The notes below the pieces were generated by a model. That model saw only the letters and a list, made by a program, of their open reading frames with translations, had not been told where the DNA came from and did not search any database. A DNA stretch of 64,000 nucleotides from Thermococcus bergensis (GTDB lineage Archaea; Methanobacteriota_B; Thermococci; Thermococcales; Thermococcaceae), in NCBI RefSeq assembly GCF_020386975.1, contig NZ_JABFNK010000002.1, positions 1 to 64,000 on the forward strand. Reading direction: 5' to 3'. Every line of letters starts with the position of its first letter. Position 1 is the stretch's first letter. Below are positions 38,286 to 47,629 of the stretch, in pieces. The translations under genes and the position numbers were made by a program.

Positions 38286-40352
38286 TTATGCTTCTTCAGC
38301 AGCTTTTTCTTCGGATTTCAATGCTTCCTCTTTCTTTGGAAGTCCTCCAGGCCTTTTCTTTCTCCTTCCAAGCTCTTTAAGTACTTTCTCGTACTTTGAT
38401 TTGAGGTCGATGTAGTTGTAAGCCAGAACTGCTGAAACTATAACGAACAGAATTGTTAAAATTGACCACCAGTTGACACCCTTTTCTGGCGGTATGTAAG
38501 GGGCTGTTATGTTATAGAGCTTTTCAGCGAGTAGCACTCTTGTCTCGTCATCTAATTTTACTAACGTTGAGTTTACGTATTGTGGGAGCTCTTCAGGAGA
38601 TAAATCGACCTTGACTTCCTTTATTGCAGGTGGAAGTGAGTTCACTACTACAAGGTTTCCAAAGTTCTCCTCATGCCAATTGCCGAGTGGGTCTTGGTAA
38701 ACCAGCACTGCACTTATTATCGCATTGTCTGGCCTTAAAAGTGCATATTCACTCTCTAATGTTTTGGTTTCCCCTGCCTTAAGGTCTCCGACAAAGAGCT
38801 CTGTTTCACCGTCAATGCTATCTGGAAGGAGCAGTTTAATTGTAGCGTTTTTTATAAATTCGTATTCTGCATCGTTACCTTCGGCAGATACTGTAAACTT
38901 AAGCTTGGCAGTCTTTTCTTGCGTATGGACATAAGTGCTCCATGTTCCGTTGAACGCTTCTCCACTCAAAGAGAGCTCTGGTAAGCCATAAACAACAATC
39001 TGGCTGATAGTATTTGATTTTACGATCTTCTTTTCTCCTGCTTCATTGTAATACTGAACGTTTACTGTATCAAGCTTATAGCTTCCTACCTGGGTGGGTT
39101 TCAAAGTGTATACTAAAACGGGCATTTTTGTGAAGGCATCTAGCATTTTTAGGTTCCAAGTACCAATGCCACTTCTGAGCTCAAAACCATCCGGTATGGG
39201 AGCAACAACATTAACATCAAATGCTTTGCCCTTTCCTTGATTTTCAACGTTGATAAAGACTATAAGTTCATCACCATCAAGTAGAATCTTGGTTGTACTA
39301 ACACTCAATTCAACCTTTATGTCTGCATCCCTAATTATTGGTTGAACCTCAGAACCTTGAGGAGCATACAACCTGACTTTTGTACGGTTGTAGCTTAACT
39401 CCACACTGTTGGGAGGTATTTCTACTCTGATAGGCACTTGGGATAATTGATATCCCGAACCTCCCTTCACATTAAACGTCTTTATTGGTTTGTTATCCTT
39501 ATCAAAGACACTGAAGCTTGAGTAGTAGTATCCAACAGAATTTAGTCTCAACTTGTAGGTAGTTTGATTGATGTTAAAGGCCAATATTTCGCCAACATAG
39601 AGGATGTCGTTGTAGATAAGTTCCGTAGGTTCAGCAACTACTTGTTGGGGTGTCTCTTCGCTAACCTGCGCTCTCTTTACCTGAAGTGAAGTTGTTGCAT
39701 ATTCCGGAATGTATATATCAAAATTAACATCCCCGTTGTTTGCAGAACTCTTGAGATCTATGTAGACATAGGGGTAGTAAGATATTGTTTTTCCTGAAAT
39801 CTCAGTGAGTTTATAGGAGATCCCATCTCCCTTGCCCTCTGTGATATTCAGGGTAACTACCTTAGAATCGGTCTCATAAGGGAGGATTATCTCGAACTTG
39901 GCGCTGTCATCATATGCTTCCACCACTTTTATCTTGATCTCCGGCAACCAAGAAGGCAATTGATAAGTGTCTCCTTCACTTAGGGTCTTGCTTTCTAATT
40001 TTTTTAGAGGAGATTCAATTCTAAGGTATATTGTCTTTGCATCCGATTTTATCCAGGCAATTTTGACATAAAATAGCGGATTGTTCTCAGTAGGGAATGG
40101 ATAGCTATCTTCAATCCCAAGCACTGGAGTAGCACTTGGTGTAGTTTTGCCTTTTTCGTAGATATGTATGTTCACCTTAGTCCAGGAAGGATTAACATCC
40201 GCAAACTTGATTTCATAGTTGCCAAAAATCACTGAATCTCCAAGGCCGAGCTCTATTAGGGTTACTTGGGCAGTTGAAGGCACCGCTGATTTTACAAGGG
40301 GTACAACGGACAAAATTAACAATCCAACAAGGAGTATAGCAACTTTTCTCAT
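38286..40352 (-). CDS. Membrane-anchored surface protein with beta-sandwich repeats
   Basis: About 688 aa. Signal peptide MRKVAILLVGLLILSVVPLV, an extracellular region rich in beta strands (COG1361-like, with a CARDB-type segment ADIKVELSVSTTKILLDGDE), one C-terminal membrane helix WWSILTILFVIVSAVLAY and a basic cytoplasmic coiled tail (KKRPGGLPKKEEALKSEE). This is the layout of archaeal cell-surface proteins attached by the C-terminus. No enzyme motif. The start follows GGAGGAGG; ATG 40355 is an alternative. It stands alone upstream of pth2. Confidence 0.8.
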   Translation of the reverse strand: MRKVAILLVGLLILSVVPLVKSAVPSTAQVTLIELGLGDSVIFGNYEIKFADVNPSWTKVNIHIYEKGKTTPSATPVLGIEDSYPFPTENNPLFYVKIAWIKSDAKTIYLRIESPLKKLESKTLSEGDTYQLPSWLPEIKIKVVEAYDDSAKFEIILPYETDSKVVTLNITEGKGDGISYKLTEISGKTISYYPYVYIDLKSSANNGDVNFDIYIPEYATTSLQVKRAQVSEETPQQVVAEPTELIYNDILYVGEILAFNINQTTYKLRLNSVGYYYSSFSVFDKDNKPIKTFNVKGGSGYQLSQVPIRVEIPPNSVELSYNRTKVRLYAPQGSEVQPIIRDADIKVELSVSTTKILLDGDELIVFINVENQGKGKAFDVNVVAPIPDGFELRSGIGTWNLKMLDAFTKMPVLVYTLKPTQVGSYKLDTVNVQYYNEAGEKKIVKSNTISQIVVYGLPELSLSGEAFNGTWSTYVHTQEKTAKLKFTVSAEGNDAEYEFIKNATIKLLLPDSIDGETELFVGDLKAGETKTLESEYALLRPDNAIISAVLVYQDPLGNWHEENFGNLVVVNSLPPAIKEVKVDLSPEELPQYVNSTLVKLDDETRVLLAEKLYNITAPYIPPEKGVNWWSILTILFVIVSAVLAYNYIDLKSKYEKVLKELGRRKKRPGGLPKKEEALKSEEKAAEEA

Positions 40353-40413
40353 CATTTCCTCCTCCGGCAAATTGTCTCCTAAAATCATAAAAGGATAAAA
40401 GTATATAAAGCTC

Positions 40414-41730
40414 TTATGGTTCCAGTCTTCTCCTGTCCCTTGGGAAAAGTATAACTTCTCTAATATTGCTCAAGTTAAGCATCTGCTTGAGCAGTCTCTC
40501 AGCTCCAAGACCAAAGCCTCCGTGAGGCGGCATACCGTAGCGGAATGCTTTAAGATAGAACTCAAAGCTTTCTACTTTCAGACCCTTTTCTGCAATCTGC
40601 TCTTTTAATTTTTCATAGCGGTGTTCTCTCTGACCTCCGGAAGTTATCTCCACGCCCCTGTACTCAAGGTCAAATGCCCTCGATATTTCGGGCTTGTCGT
40701 CGTACCTCATTATGTAGAAGGGTTTTGCTTCACTTGGGTACTGATAGATAAAGTAGAGATCCTCATCGTAGGTCTCTTTGATGTATTGCCCCAGCATTTT
40801 CTCTCCTTCTGTGTCAATGTCCTCTCCCCAGGGAATTTCTTTTCCAAGGTCTTTAAGTATTTCAAGAGCTTGAGTGTATGTAATCCTCCTGAATGGAAGC
40901 TTTGGTTCCTCAAGCTCAAGATCTAAAATCTTGAGCTCCTTCTCGTTGTATTCTCTAACGTAGTTAATCGCATGTGCAACAAGCCTCTCAAGGAGTCCCA
41001 TAACTTCATCTTCGCTCTCTATGAAGGCCATTTCAGCATCAATACTCCAAGCTTCGTTTAAGTGCCTTGTTGTGTTGTGCTCCTCCGCTCTGAAGATGGG
41101 AGCTATCTCAAATACTCTGTCCAGTCCAGATGCCATCATGATTTGCTTGTAAAGCTGGGGAGATTGAGCCAAAAACGCATCTCTTTCAAAATACTTCATG
41201 GGAAAGAGTTCCGTACCTCCTTCCGTGGCAGTGGCTATTATTTTCGGTGTGTGAATCTCAATGAACCCTTCTTGATAGAAGAAGTCCCTCACTGCCTTAA
41301 AAACACTTGAGCGTATTTTGAATATCGCCATAACTTCGGGCCTTCTTAGATCCATAAACCTGTTGTCAAGCCTAGTGTCAAGCTCGGCCTTAACCTTGCC
41401 CGTAGGGTCTAAAGGAAGCGGAGAGTCTGCTCTTGAAAGGATCTCAATCTTTTCTGGGATTATTTCAAACCCAAGCTTGGCTTTAGGGGTGAAGTTAACC
41501 ACGCCTTCAACTGCAATCACATCTTCGCTGTTGAGCTTTGGAATGAGAGCAAAAACCTCTTCATTGACCTTCTTTTTTGGGGCTGTAATTTGAACTATGC
41601 CCTCTCTGTCCCTCAGCCAGAGAAACTTTATTCCTCCAAGGTCCTTGACCTCATAAACCCATCCCGCAACTTTTACTTTCTTCCCGTGTAACTCCTCGGT
41701 TATTTGGCTCGAATAATGAGTTCGGTACAT
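40414..41730 (-). CDS. aspS: Aspartyl-tRNA synthetase
   Basis: Class IIb synthetase of 438 aa. An N-terminal OB-fold anticodon domain precedes the catalytic core: motif 1 near [11 protein letters not shown], motif 2 [16 protein letters not shown] and motif 3 [11 protein letters not shown]. The ATG at 41730 (MYRTHYSS) has GGGGGATT upstream. Lys85 is present and residue 26 is Tyr, where I recall Trp26 and Lys85 marking the Asp-specific T. kodakarensis enzyme. Confidence 0.96.
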   Translation of the reverse strand: MYRTHYSSQITEELHGKKVKVAGWVYEVKDLGGIKFLWLRDREGIVQITAPKKKVNEEVFALIPKLNSEDVIAVEGVVNFTPKAKLGFEIIPEKIEILSRADSPLPLDPTGKVKAELDTRLDNRFMDLRRPEVMAIFKIRSSVFKAVRDFFYQEGFIEIHTPKIIATATEGGTELFPMKYFERDAFLAQSPQLYKQIMMASGLDRVFEIAPIFRAEEHNTTRHLNEAWSIDAEMAFIESEDEVMGLLERLVAHAINYVREYNEKELKILDLELEEPKLPFRRITYTQALEILKDLGKEIPWGEDIDTEGEKMLGQYIKETYDEDLYFIYQYPSEAKPFYIMRYDDKPEISRAFDLEYRGVEITSGGQREHRYEKLKEQIAEKGLKVESFEFYLKAFRYGMPPHGGFGLGAERLLKQMLNLSNIREVILFPRDRRRLEP

Positions 41731-41755
41731 ATTCAATCCCCCAAAAAATTAGAAA

Positions 41756-42265
41756 TCAGATAAAGGATATCTTAACCTCAACCCCGGCTATCTTTGAAAG
41801 GATATCCTCCAAAATCTCCTGCCTTTCGGGAAGTTTCTGCTTGTCCCTCCTTATCACAAGCACTTTGTAATACTGCCCATGCGGAGCATAGACAACGTTA
41901 ACGCCAAAGACTCCCGCAGGGTATAGAAGGTCGGTTGCAAGTTTCTTGAGGTCATCGGTGTCTTTGATTTCTCTGCCTTCAATAACTCTAACTCTCTTTC
42001 CAAGTTCTCTCATGAGAAGCTTGATGTTTTTACCACCTTTTCCTATGACAAGAGGGACGTTCCCTTCTCCAACCATTATTACTACCAAATCCCCAGCCTC
42101 AACGGCTTTTTTAAACTCAACGTCAGCGTCGCCCAAGAGTTTGTAGAGCATTCTCGAAATCTTGACATCAAGCTCAGAAATCAATCCCTCTTGAAGTTTC
42201 TTTTCATCTGCCGAGCACAAAATGTCCTCCGTTTTCAGACACACCTCACAGATTGGCGCTTTCAT
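41756..42265 (-). CDS. NusA-like KH-domain protein
   Basis: 169 aa. An N-terminal cysteine set (CEVC at 6-9 and a later LCSAD) suggests a small metal site. The first KH domain includes VIGKGGKNIKLL (about 73-84). The C-terminal KH half has the region YKVLVIRRDKQKLP. It is annotated in this order as a transcription elongation NusA-like protein. GGGAGGTGA precedes the ATG. It runs 25 bp before aspS, so probably one transcript. IS-A copy 2 has inserted 6 bp upstream of its TATA box (42325-42334). Confidence 0.82.
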   Translation of the reverse strand: MKAPICEVCLKTEDILCSADEKKLQEGLISELDVKISRMLYKLLGDADVEFKKAVEAGDLVVIMVGEGNVPLVIGKGGKNIKLLMRELGKRVRVIEGREIKDTDDLKKLATDLLYPAGVFGVNVVYAPHGQYYKVLVIRRDKQKLPERQEILEDILSKIAGVEVKISFI

Positions 42266-42350
42266 TAGCTCACCTCCCAGTTATTTGCAAAAAATGAACA
42301 TAAGCTAACACTCCTTTGCAGACGTTATTTAAAAACCTTATCCCATTCAA

Positions 42351-43219
42351 GGGCGTGTTTAGTTTCACCCCCTGTTATTTAAACAGTATTTGACTCTGAG
42401 GAGGATTTTCAGACCATAACACATTACCCCAAGCAGGATTCGGGTTACAGTAGTCTTTTTCAGAAAACAGGGGATCCTACTGCCAAACCACGTTGTAAAC
42501 GCACCCCAGAACCCCTCATGAGGATTCCTATGCCTGTACTCTTCTTCAGAAAACACTCTGTCTCTCTTCTTACTACCAAAACCACCTGGAGCGTTCTTAG
42601 TTTTCTTAACAATCGGCCGATAACCCTTTTCCACCACAGTGTTCAGAACTTTCTTTGAATCATAAGCCCCATCAGCATAAAAATTCCCAGAACCCCCCGG
42701 CAGGAGTTCAATCAGCTCGTTCTCAGAAGTTGTGATCTTCACAGCAACCGGATACAGTAAACCCGGCAGGATTCTCGTTATTGCCTGAACTTCTATCCTA
42801 CCCTTTTTTTATTTGTAATAATGGTTGAGTCTGCTTGAGTGCTGGCGTAGGGTAATTTCTGGAGTTTTTTCAGGAGGTGGTTTGTCAGTTCTTCGAGGTT
42901 CAGCTTTTTCTCCCAGTTGTGGAGGGTTGAGTAGTGAATGTTTGCTCCGAAGAATTTTCTGCCGTAGTGCTGGGCGTCTCTGAGGGGTAGGTTGTAGTAT
43001 TGTTTAAAGAGGAGTATTGCCAGTATTGTTTTTACTGGAAATTTTTTGGATTTTGGCAGGTTCTTCAGCTTTCCTTCTGATTCGAAGTCTGCTAAAACGT
43101 CAAGAATTGCGAATGCCACGCTTTCAGGGTCTTTGAGTCTGTGATCCCATCTGGGGATCACGACAACCACCCGAAAGAATTCAGCAAAAACCCTAATAAA
43201 GGTTACTATAAACACGCCC
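42351..43219 (-). mobile_element. Insertion sequence IS-A copy 2
   Basis: 869 bp, with imperfect terminal inverted repeats starting GGGCGTGTTTA. Target duplication TCCCATTCAA at 42341-42350 and 43220-43229. Its transposase 3' end faces the NusA-like gene promoter; the other side is the end of the hps-phi operon. Sequence is nearly identical to copies 3 and 4, so insertion is recent. Confidence 0.95.
42365..43161 (-). CDS. IS-A transposase (two frames, -1 slip)
   Basis: Frame A runs from the proposed GTG at 43161 (alternative GTG 43215 within the terminal repeat) to 42793 and carries TQADST. Frame B, to 42365, carries ADGAYDSKKV and Y(2)R(3)E in YRHRNPHE. They join at a seven-base A tract (T run 42804-42810) by a -1 slip, giving about 265 aa with a full DDE set. 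The start codon forms the base of a hairpin at 43141-43161. Confidence 0.82.
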
Positions 43220-43272
43220 TCCCATTCAAAAATATTGAAATATTGAGAAAATTTAGCGCAAATACCGACAAT

Positions 43273-43887
43273 CTAAAGTTCTCCTTCAATCTCCTTAAGG
43301 AGCCTTTCAATAAACTCCTCAACAAACCTATGCCTTTCCTCTGCTAGTCTTTTTGCAGTTTTTGTGTACATTAAATCCTTAAGCTTTAGTATTTTCTCTT
43401 CAAAGTGCTTTATGGAAGCCTCAATATCCCGTCCATGTTCCCCTGAATACATAAAGACCCTCGCAACTCCTATAGCCCCTATTGCATCAAGCTTATCAGC
43501 ATCACTGAGGATTTTTGCTTCAAGCGTTTGAGGTTCTGGCGGCCTTGAGAACCGATGGGCCTCAATTGCGTGAACAACGTCCTCAACTTTCTGATAGTTA
43601 AGGGAAGTCAGGAACCTGCGAGCAATTTTTGCGCTTTCCTTAGCGTGGTCTTCAACAAGTCCTTTATCCTCCAGAGGCCTGGCAATATCATGAAGCAGAG
43701 CAGCTAAAGCCAAAACGTCCAAATCCGCTCCCTCTACCTTACCAATATGTAAGCATAGATTGAAGACCCTTTTAACGTGAGAAAACCCATGAGTCCCCTC
43801 CCGCTCAAAGAAGTCTCTGGCAAATTCTTCGACCTTTTTGATTAGCTCTATGCTTTTTTTATCTTTTATGTACTCTTCAACCCTCAT
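43273..43887 (-). CDS. HD-domain phosphohydrolase
   Basis: 204 aa from ATG 43887 behind AGGTGA. Metal ligands are in GTHGFSHVKRV (His) and ALLHDIARP (His-Asp), with a further D in LSDADKLDAIG, all hallmarks of the HD fold. Likely a nucleotide or small phosphate ester hydrolase of the YedJ-like group. Last gene of the hps-phi operon, 5 bp after the glutamate cyclase-like gene. Substrate unknown. Confidence 0.85.
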   Translation of the reverse strand: MRVEEYIKDKKSIELIKKVEEFARDFFEREGTHGFSHVKRVFNLCLHIGKVEGADLDVLALAALLHDIARPLEDKGLVEDHAKESAKIARRFLTSLNYQKVEDVVHAIEAHRFSRPPEPQTLEAKILSDADKLDAIGAIGVARVFMYSGEHGRDIEASIKHFEEKILKLKDLMYTKTAKRLAEERHRFVEEFIERLLKEIEGEL

Positions 43888-43892
43888 TCTCT

Positions 43893-44708
43893 TCACCTGA
43901 TTTTATTCTCAACAATGGAACTAAGCAACCTTAAAAATCTTTTATGTACTTCAATAGGTACACCATCAACACTGAGCTCGGGTTTTTTGATAACCCCATC
44001 TATAACTCCTGAAGATACCAAAGCCTTCAAAATCTTTTCTTCCTCATTCTCCCAGCCGGCTAGCATGTTTTTCCCCAGCTCAAGAGACGCCTGGGCAATT
44101 AACCCATAAGCCCCCCAGTTAGACACCGCAGAGAGAACTAAAGAATCAACTTCGATGACACTCCCTATTTTCTCTCCAAACTTTATGTACTTGCAGACTA
44201 ACTCCCTTATGTTTCCCATCCCTATTTCGTTTCCTCCATCCCCGATACCAATTGTGGGAATGCCGAGCTCTCTAGCTTTTAAGAACAGCTCATCAAAAGG
44301 AGGCACCTCTATTTCCAGAGCGCTCATTGAGTAGTACTTTCCGTCCTTAGCCCTTCCCGGTGTTTCAACACTTATTAAGAGAGAATAGTCCTCAATAGAG
44401 GGGTTCTGAGCAAAATTTACTTTAAATTCCTTAAGAGCATCTTGAATCTTTTTGCACGTCAGTATCTCGGCTTTTCCTCCCAGCTTTTCAACAGCTCTGT
44501 AGATGGCTAAAGCCCCAGGTGGACCATCGGTTTCGGCTATCTGCATCGGCGGAATTGGAAAACATGAAACAATCAAAACTCTGTCGAGATTTTTTAAAAA
44601 TAAGGAAGTAGCTTCTCTCAAAAAATCAAAGTTATCTCTGCGATATTCAATATAAAGCCTTAAGACGTTCCTTCCATAGATGTCGGTGTTTATTAGATGC
44701 CCTATCAT
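43893..44708 (-). CDS. D-glutamate cyclase-like (DUF4392) protein
   Basis: 271 aa. Signature segments AETDGPPGA (about 58) and GIGDGGNEIGMGN (about 154) match the DUF4392/DGLUCY C-terminal domain, whose mammalian member cyclises D-glutamate to 5-oxoproline. The archaeal role is unknown. In an operon with a HAD phosphatase and an HD hydrolase it might serve metabolite repair; this is inference. Confidence 0.8.
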   Translation of the reverse strand: MIGHLINTDIYGRNVLRLYIEYRRDNFDFLREATSLFLKNLDRVLIVSCFPIPPMQIAETDGPPGALAIYRAVEKLGGKAEILTCKKIQDALKEFKVNFAQNPSIEDYSLLISVETPGRAKDGKYYSMSALEIEVPPFDELFLKARELGIPTIGIGDGGNEIGMGNIRELVCKYIKFGEKIGSVIEVDSLVLSAVSNWGAYGLIAQASLELGKNMLAGWENEEEKILKALVSSGVIDGVIKKPELSVDGVPIEVHKRFLRLLSSIVENKIR

Positions 44709-44711
44709 TTT

Positions 44712-44891
44712 TCATTCCTCGATTTCATATGCTATAATTTTGACTTTTTTGCCCTTTATTGCCTCTTTAAGGAGCCACCACAGTTCTGTTGGAGATTCTC
44801 TCCTGTGGGTTAACTTATCCCCATTCTCAAGCTCTATAACTTTCTCCTCGTATTTTACAAAGACCCCTTCCTTATTGAATATCTCCCTCAT
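44712..44891 (-). CDS. Small hypothetical protein (59 aa) in the hps-phi operon
   Basis: Starts MREIFNKEGVFVKYEEKVI and ends KGKKVKIIAYEIEE. The ATG overlaps the HAD stop as ATGA at 44888-44891, and its stop is 3 bp before the next start, so the frame is fixed by the operon on both sides. Two beta hairpins flank a short helix containing ELWWLLKEAIKG. No known family. The tight coupling argues that it is a real gene. Confidence 0.75.
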   Translation of the reverse strand: MREIFNKEGVFVKYEEKVIELENGDKLTHRRESPTELWWLLKEAIKGKKVKIIAYEIEE

Positions 44892-45532
44892 CTTAGACCC
44901 CCCAAGATTGTTCTCAGTTGGTGGAGGCTTCTGATTTCAAAATCCGCGAAGTTGTAATCCTCAACGCCTTCCCTATTAATCCATACTGCAAGCATTCCAA
45001 CGTTTTTTGCTCCATAGACATCTTGGTGCAAATTATCCCCAATCATTATGGATTCCTCAGGCTCCACATTTAATTTTTCGCAGGCATATAAAAATATTTT
45101 AGGGTCGGGTTTTACGGTTTTTACGTCTTCCCTAATCACGATTACATCAAAGTACTTATCAAGCTTTGTTATTCTTAGCTTTAACTTCTGGTACTCTGGA
45201 CCGCTTGTTATCACGCCGAGCTTATACCCCTCTTCTCTCAGCCACTCCAAAGTTGGCTTCACATCAGGGAAAACGTGAATCTTGTGAGGATACTGCCTCA
45301 AGAGCTCCTCGTATCTAAAGTCCAGCCCAAAGATTTCAAAAAAGAAGTTCCAGTCGTGCCATTCGTAAGTATCCTTTTTCTCAGAAATCTCTCTAAGGAA
45401 TTTTAATCTGGCATCTCCTCTCGAAATCCCCAACTTCTTTGAAAGCATATCATAGACCTGGGGGAGAAAGAGCATTATAAGCGGTTTTTCACTTAAAAGG
45501 GTCTCATCTATGTCAAAGAACACCGCTTCCAT
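44888..45532 (-). CDS. HAD superfamily hydrolase (TIGR02253-like)
   Basis: 214 aa. Motif I FFDIDETLLSE (residues 5-15), motif II VITSGPEYQ (about 107), motif III Lys in TVKPDPKIF and motif IV GDNLHQDVYGA (about 166). A helical cap type 1. Such archaeal enzymes act on phosphoglycolate-like or nucleoside phosphates; the substrate is not known. The start is 1 bp after the FtsZ-like gene. Confidence 0.85.
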   Translation of the reverse strand: MEAVFFDIDETLLSEKPLIMLFLPQVYDMLSKKLGISRGDARLKFLREISEKKDTYEWHDWNFFFEIFGLDFRYEELLRQYPHKIHVFPDVKPTLEWLREEGYKLGVITSGPEYQKLKLRITKLDKYFDVIVIREDVKTVKPDPKIFLYACEKLNVEPEESIMIGDNLHQDVYGAKNVGMLAVWINREGVEDYNFADFEIRSLHQLRTILGGLR

Positions 45533-45533
45533 C

Positions 45534-46289
45534 CTACCACCCCTTAACCAAAAGGGAGAGGATTTCCACTTGCTCCTCTAAACCCTCCTCCATTTTTATC
45601 CCCCATATTATGTCTTTTTCTTTTAGGAGACCTTGAAACATGCTGAGTATTTTGTGAGCATAATTCAGCGGGACTTTTTCACCAACTAAGATGTTCACCA
45701 AGCCCCTGTCCCATATTCCCCAGTGCCAGTCAAAATCAACCTTCCTTAAAAGACGTAATATGCCCACGTTGTTTCCCTTTACCATGCTAAAGAAGTCAGC
45801 GTAATCAACATTTACCAGCATTTGGTTTTCTAGGTAATAGTAGAGTCTCGTGAACATCAGGCCAATATTTTTTGCTGCCATTTGGAATGCAGACTCAAGG
45901 GACGAAGAGGTGTATTCGTCAAGAAATTCCCACAAGGAGTCATAAAATACGGTGTCAAAGTTCTCCGCCCATTGAGGCTTTTCTTCGTTAATAAGCTCCC
46001 TTTGGGGGGTAAGGAGGTAAGCCAGTTTAAGGGGCTTTCGCGGCACATATTCCAGAATAATTTGCATTATTTCAACATTTACTGGCTTATTTTCAAGGAT
46101 AAACCATAAAATTGCATCATCCGGAATGTTCCAGAACAACTCCTTAAGGTTTTGACGGAAAGAAGACCTTCCAAGCAGATAATATGTTGGATTTATCACG
46201 ATCTTTGGGGTTCTTTTTATATCAATATTTTGAACAACTTTGCCCCCATTATTCCCAATTCCAACGAAAATATGGGAAAAAGAAACCAT
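45534..46289 (-). CDS. Degenerate FtsZ/tubulin-like protein lacking the GTP-binding loop
   Basis: 251 aa. Segments line up in order with FtsZ: VGIGNNGGKVV (9-19) with the N-terminal GxGGxG loop, FDTVFYDS (111-118) with the VDTLIVIPN strand, LVNVDYADF (158-166) with INLDFADV, and IIWGIKMEE plus VEILSLLVKG (227-250) with the C-terminal IIFGAxxDE and VTVIATG strands. The GGGTGTG tubulin signature is missing; the region holds ENKPVNVE. It probably keeps the fold but cannot bind GTP in the usual way. Start at ATG 46289 (GTGAT before it); a GTG at 46298 overlaps the hps-phi stop. The assignment is by eye and needs profile support. Confidence 0.55.
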   Translation of the reverse strand: MVSFSHIFVGIGNNGGKVVQNIDIKRTPKIVINPTYYLLGRSSFRQNLKELFWNIPDDAILWFILENKPVNVEIMQIILEYVPRKPLKLAYLLTPQRELINEEKPQWAENFDTVFYDSLWEFLDEYTSSSLESAFQMAAKNIGLMFTRLYYYLENQMLVNVDYADFFSMVKGNNVGILRLLRKVDFDWHWGIWDRGLVNILVGEKVPLNYAHKILSMFQGLLKEKDIIWGIKMEEGLEEQVEILSLLVKGW

Positions 46290-46294
46290 ATGGA

Positions 46295-47515
46295 TCACTC
46301 TAAGGTTGCGTGTTTTTTCTTCATCTCTTGTTCGGTCTTCTGGAACGTTGCCATTAGAAGTGCTATGATACCGTCCAAGAACAGCATAGTTGAGTCTTCA
46401 AACAGCGTACCCATTGGAGCAATCCACTTGTATTGGGTGAGCATTTGCCTTGCAATATAATCGGTTGGAATGTCTGATTTTGTCCTTCCCGGAATCTCTA
46501 CCACAACATCGGCAAGCTTTCCAAGAGTGGAGTCTTTATATGACGTTATCGCAACAATTTTTCCGCTCTGCTTCTTCGCAATTTCAGCCGCATCTACTAT
46601 CGTTCTTGTTTCACCACTACCACTGATTGCAATTAAGAGGTCTCCTTCTTCAAAGGCTGGGGTAATCGTTTCACCAACAACATAGACGTTAAAGTCAAGG
46701 TGCATCAAGCGCATTGCGAAAGCCTTGCCAACAAGGCCGCTTCTTCCGGCACCGTAAATGAAGATTTTATTTGCCCCTATCATGGCATCTACCATTCCTC
46801 TGACCTGCTCAAGCTTTAGAGAATCCGCAACCATGTTTATATGTTCGGTTATATCTTTGATCGCTTTTCTTATGGTAGCCATGTATTCACCCCAGAATAG
46901 GTCAATTATTTTTCTTGTGACTTCCTCTGGATCCTTAGCCTTTGTTATTGCGCCTCCAACAATGATAATAGTTGCCCCTGCTTCAATAACTTTGGGAATC
47001 GTTTCTAAGTTTAAGCCACCTGCAACAGCGACTGGGACTTTTACTGCTTTTACAACTTTCTCTAAATCTTCTAATGGGTTCTTTCCTTGGGCCTGCTCGT
47101 CTATTCCCGTGTGAACTAAAATGTAATGAACACCCATTTGCTCAAGTTCTTTAGCCCTTTTTACCTTATCCTTAACTCCTATTAGATCAACCATTACCTT
47201 TATTCCATACCTTCTTGCAACTGCCACAGCGTCTTTTATCGTCTTGTCATCTGCAACTCCAAGTATTGAGACAACATCAGCACCGTGTCTCGCTGCCATC
47301 TCAACTTCAAGGGCCCCAGTGTCCATTGTTTTTAAATCTGCTACAATTTTTCTATCGGGGAATCTTCTTTTCATTAGTTCTACAGCTCTCATGCCTTCCT
47401 TTTTTATTAGGGGAGTCCCCACTTCAAGCCAATGGGCTCCACCGCGAGCGGCTTTCTCTGCTATAGACATTGCTTGCTCTATATCAGTCAGATCAAGCGC
47501 TACCTGCAGGATCAT
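46295..47515 (-). CDS. Hexulose-6-phosphate synthase/6-phospho-3-hexuloisomerase fusion
   Basis: 406 aa in two domains, the size of the Pyrococcus Hps-Phi fusion. Residues 1 to about 212 are a TIM barrel (VADLKTMDTG, VAVAGGL, IIIVGGAI); from about 220 a SIS isomerase domain (IYGAGRSGLVG, ISGSGET). In Thermococcales it runs in reverse, making ribulose 5-phosphate and formaldehyde from fructose 6-phosphate in place of the oxidative pentose pathway. The ATG at 47515 has AGGAGGT 8 nt away. First of a six-gene operon. Confidence 0.95.
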   Translation of the reverse strand: MILQVALDLTDIEQAMSIAEKAARGGAHWLEVGTPLIKKEGMRAVELMKRRFPDRKIVADLKTMDTGALEVEMAARHGADVVSILGVADDKTIKDAVAVARRYGIKVMVDLIGVKDKVKRAKELEQMGVHYILVHTGIDEQAQGKNPLEDLEKVVKAVKVPVAVAGGLNLETIPKVIEAGATIIIVGGAITKAKDPEEVTRKIIDLFWGEYMATIRKAIKDITEHINMVADSLKLEQVRGMVDAMIGANKIFIYGAGRSGLVGKAFAMRLMHLDFNVYVVGETITPAFEEGDLLIAISGSGETRTIVDAAEIAKKQSGKIVAITSYKDSTLGKLADVVVEIPGRTKSDIPTDYIARQMLTQYKWIAPMGTLFEDSTMLFLDGIIALLMATFQKTEQEMKKKHATLE

Positions 47516-47629
47516 CTTAACGTACCTCCTAATAATCCTCAAGTTAACATCAAAACTGGCGCTTTTAACTTTAACTCTTCCACATATAAATTTAAAAGGG
47601 ATAGCTCGAAATAGCTTTGGGGGGATAAA

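Noticed and set aside
44680-44934. Open frame of 84 aa on the + strand
   Set aside because: It is antisense to the 59-aa operon gene and neighbours, with hydrophobic low-complexity composition.
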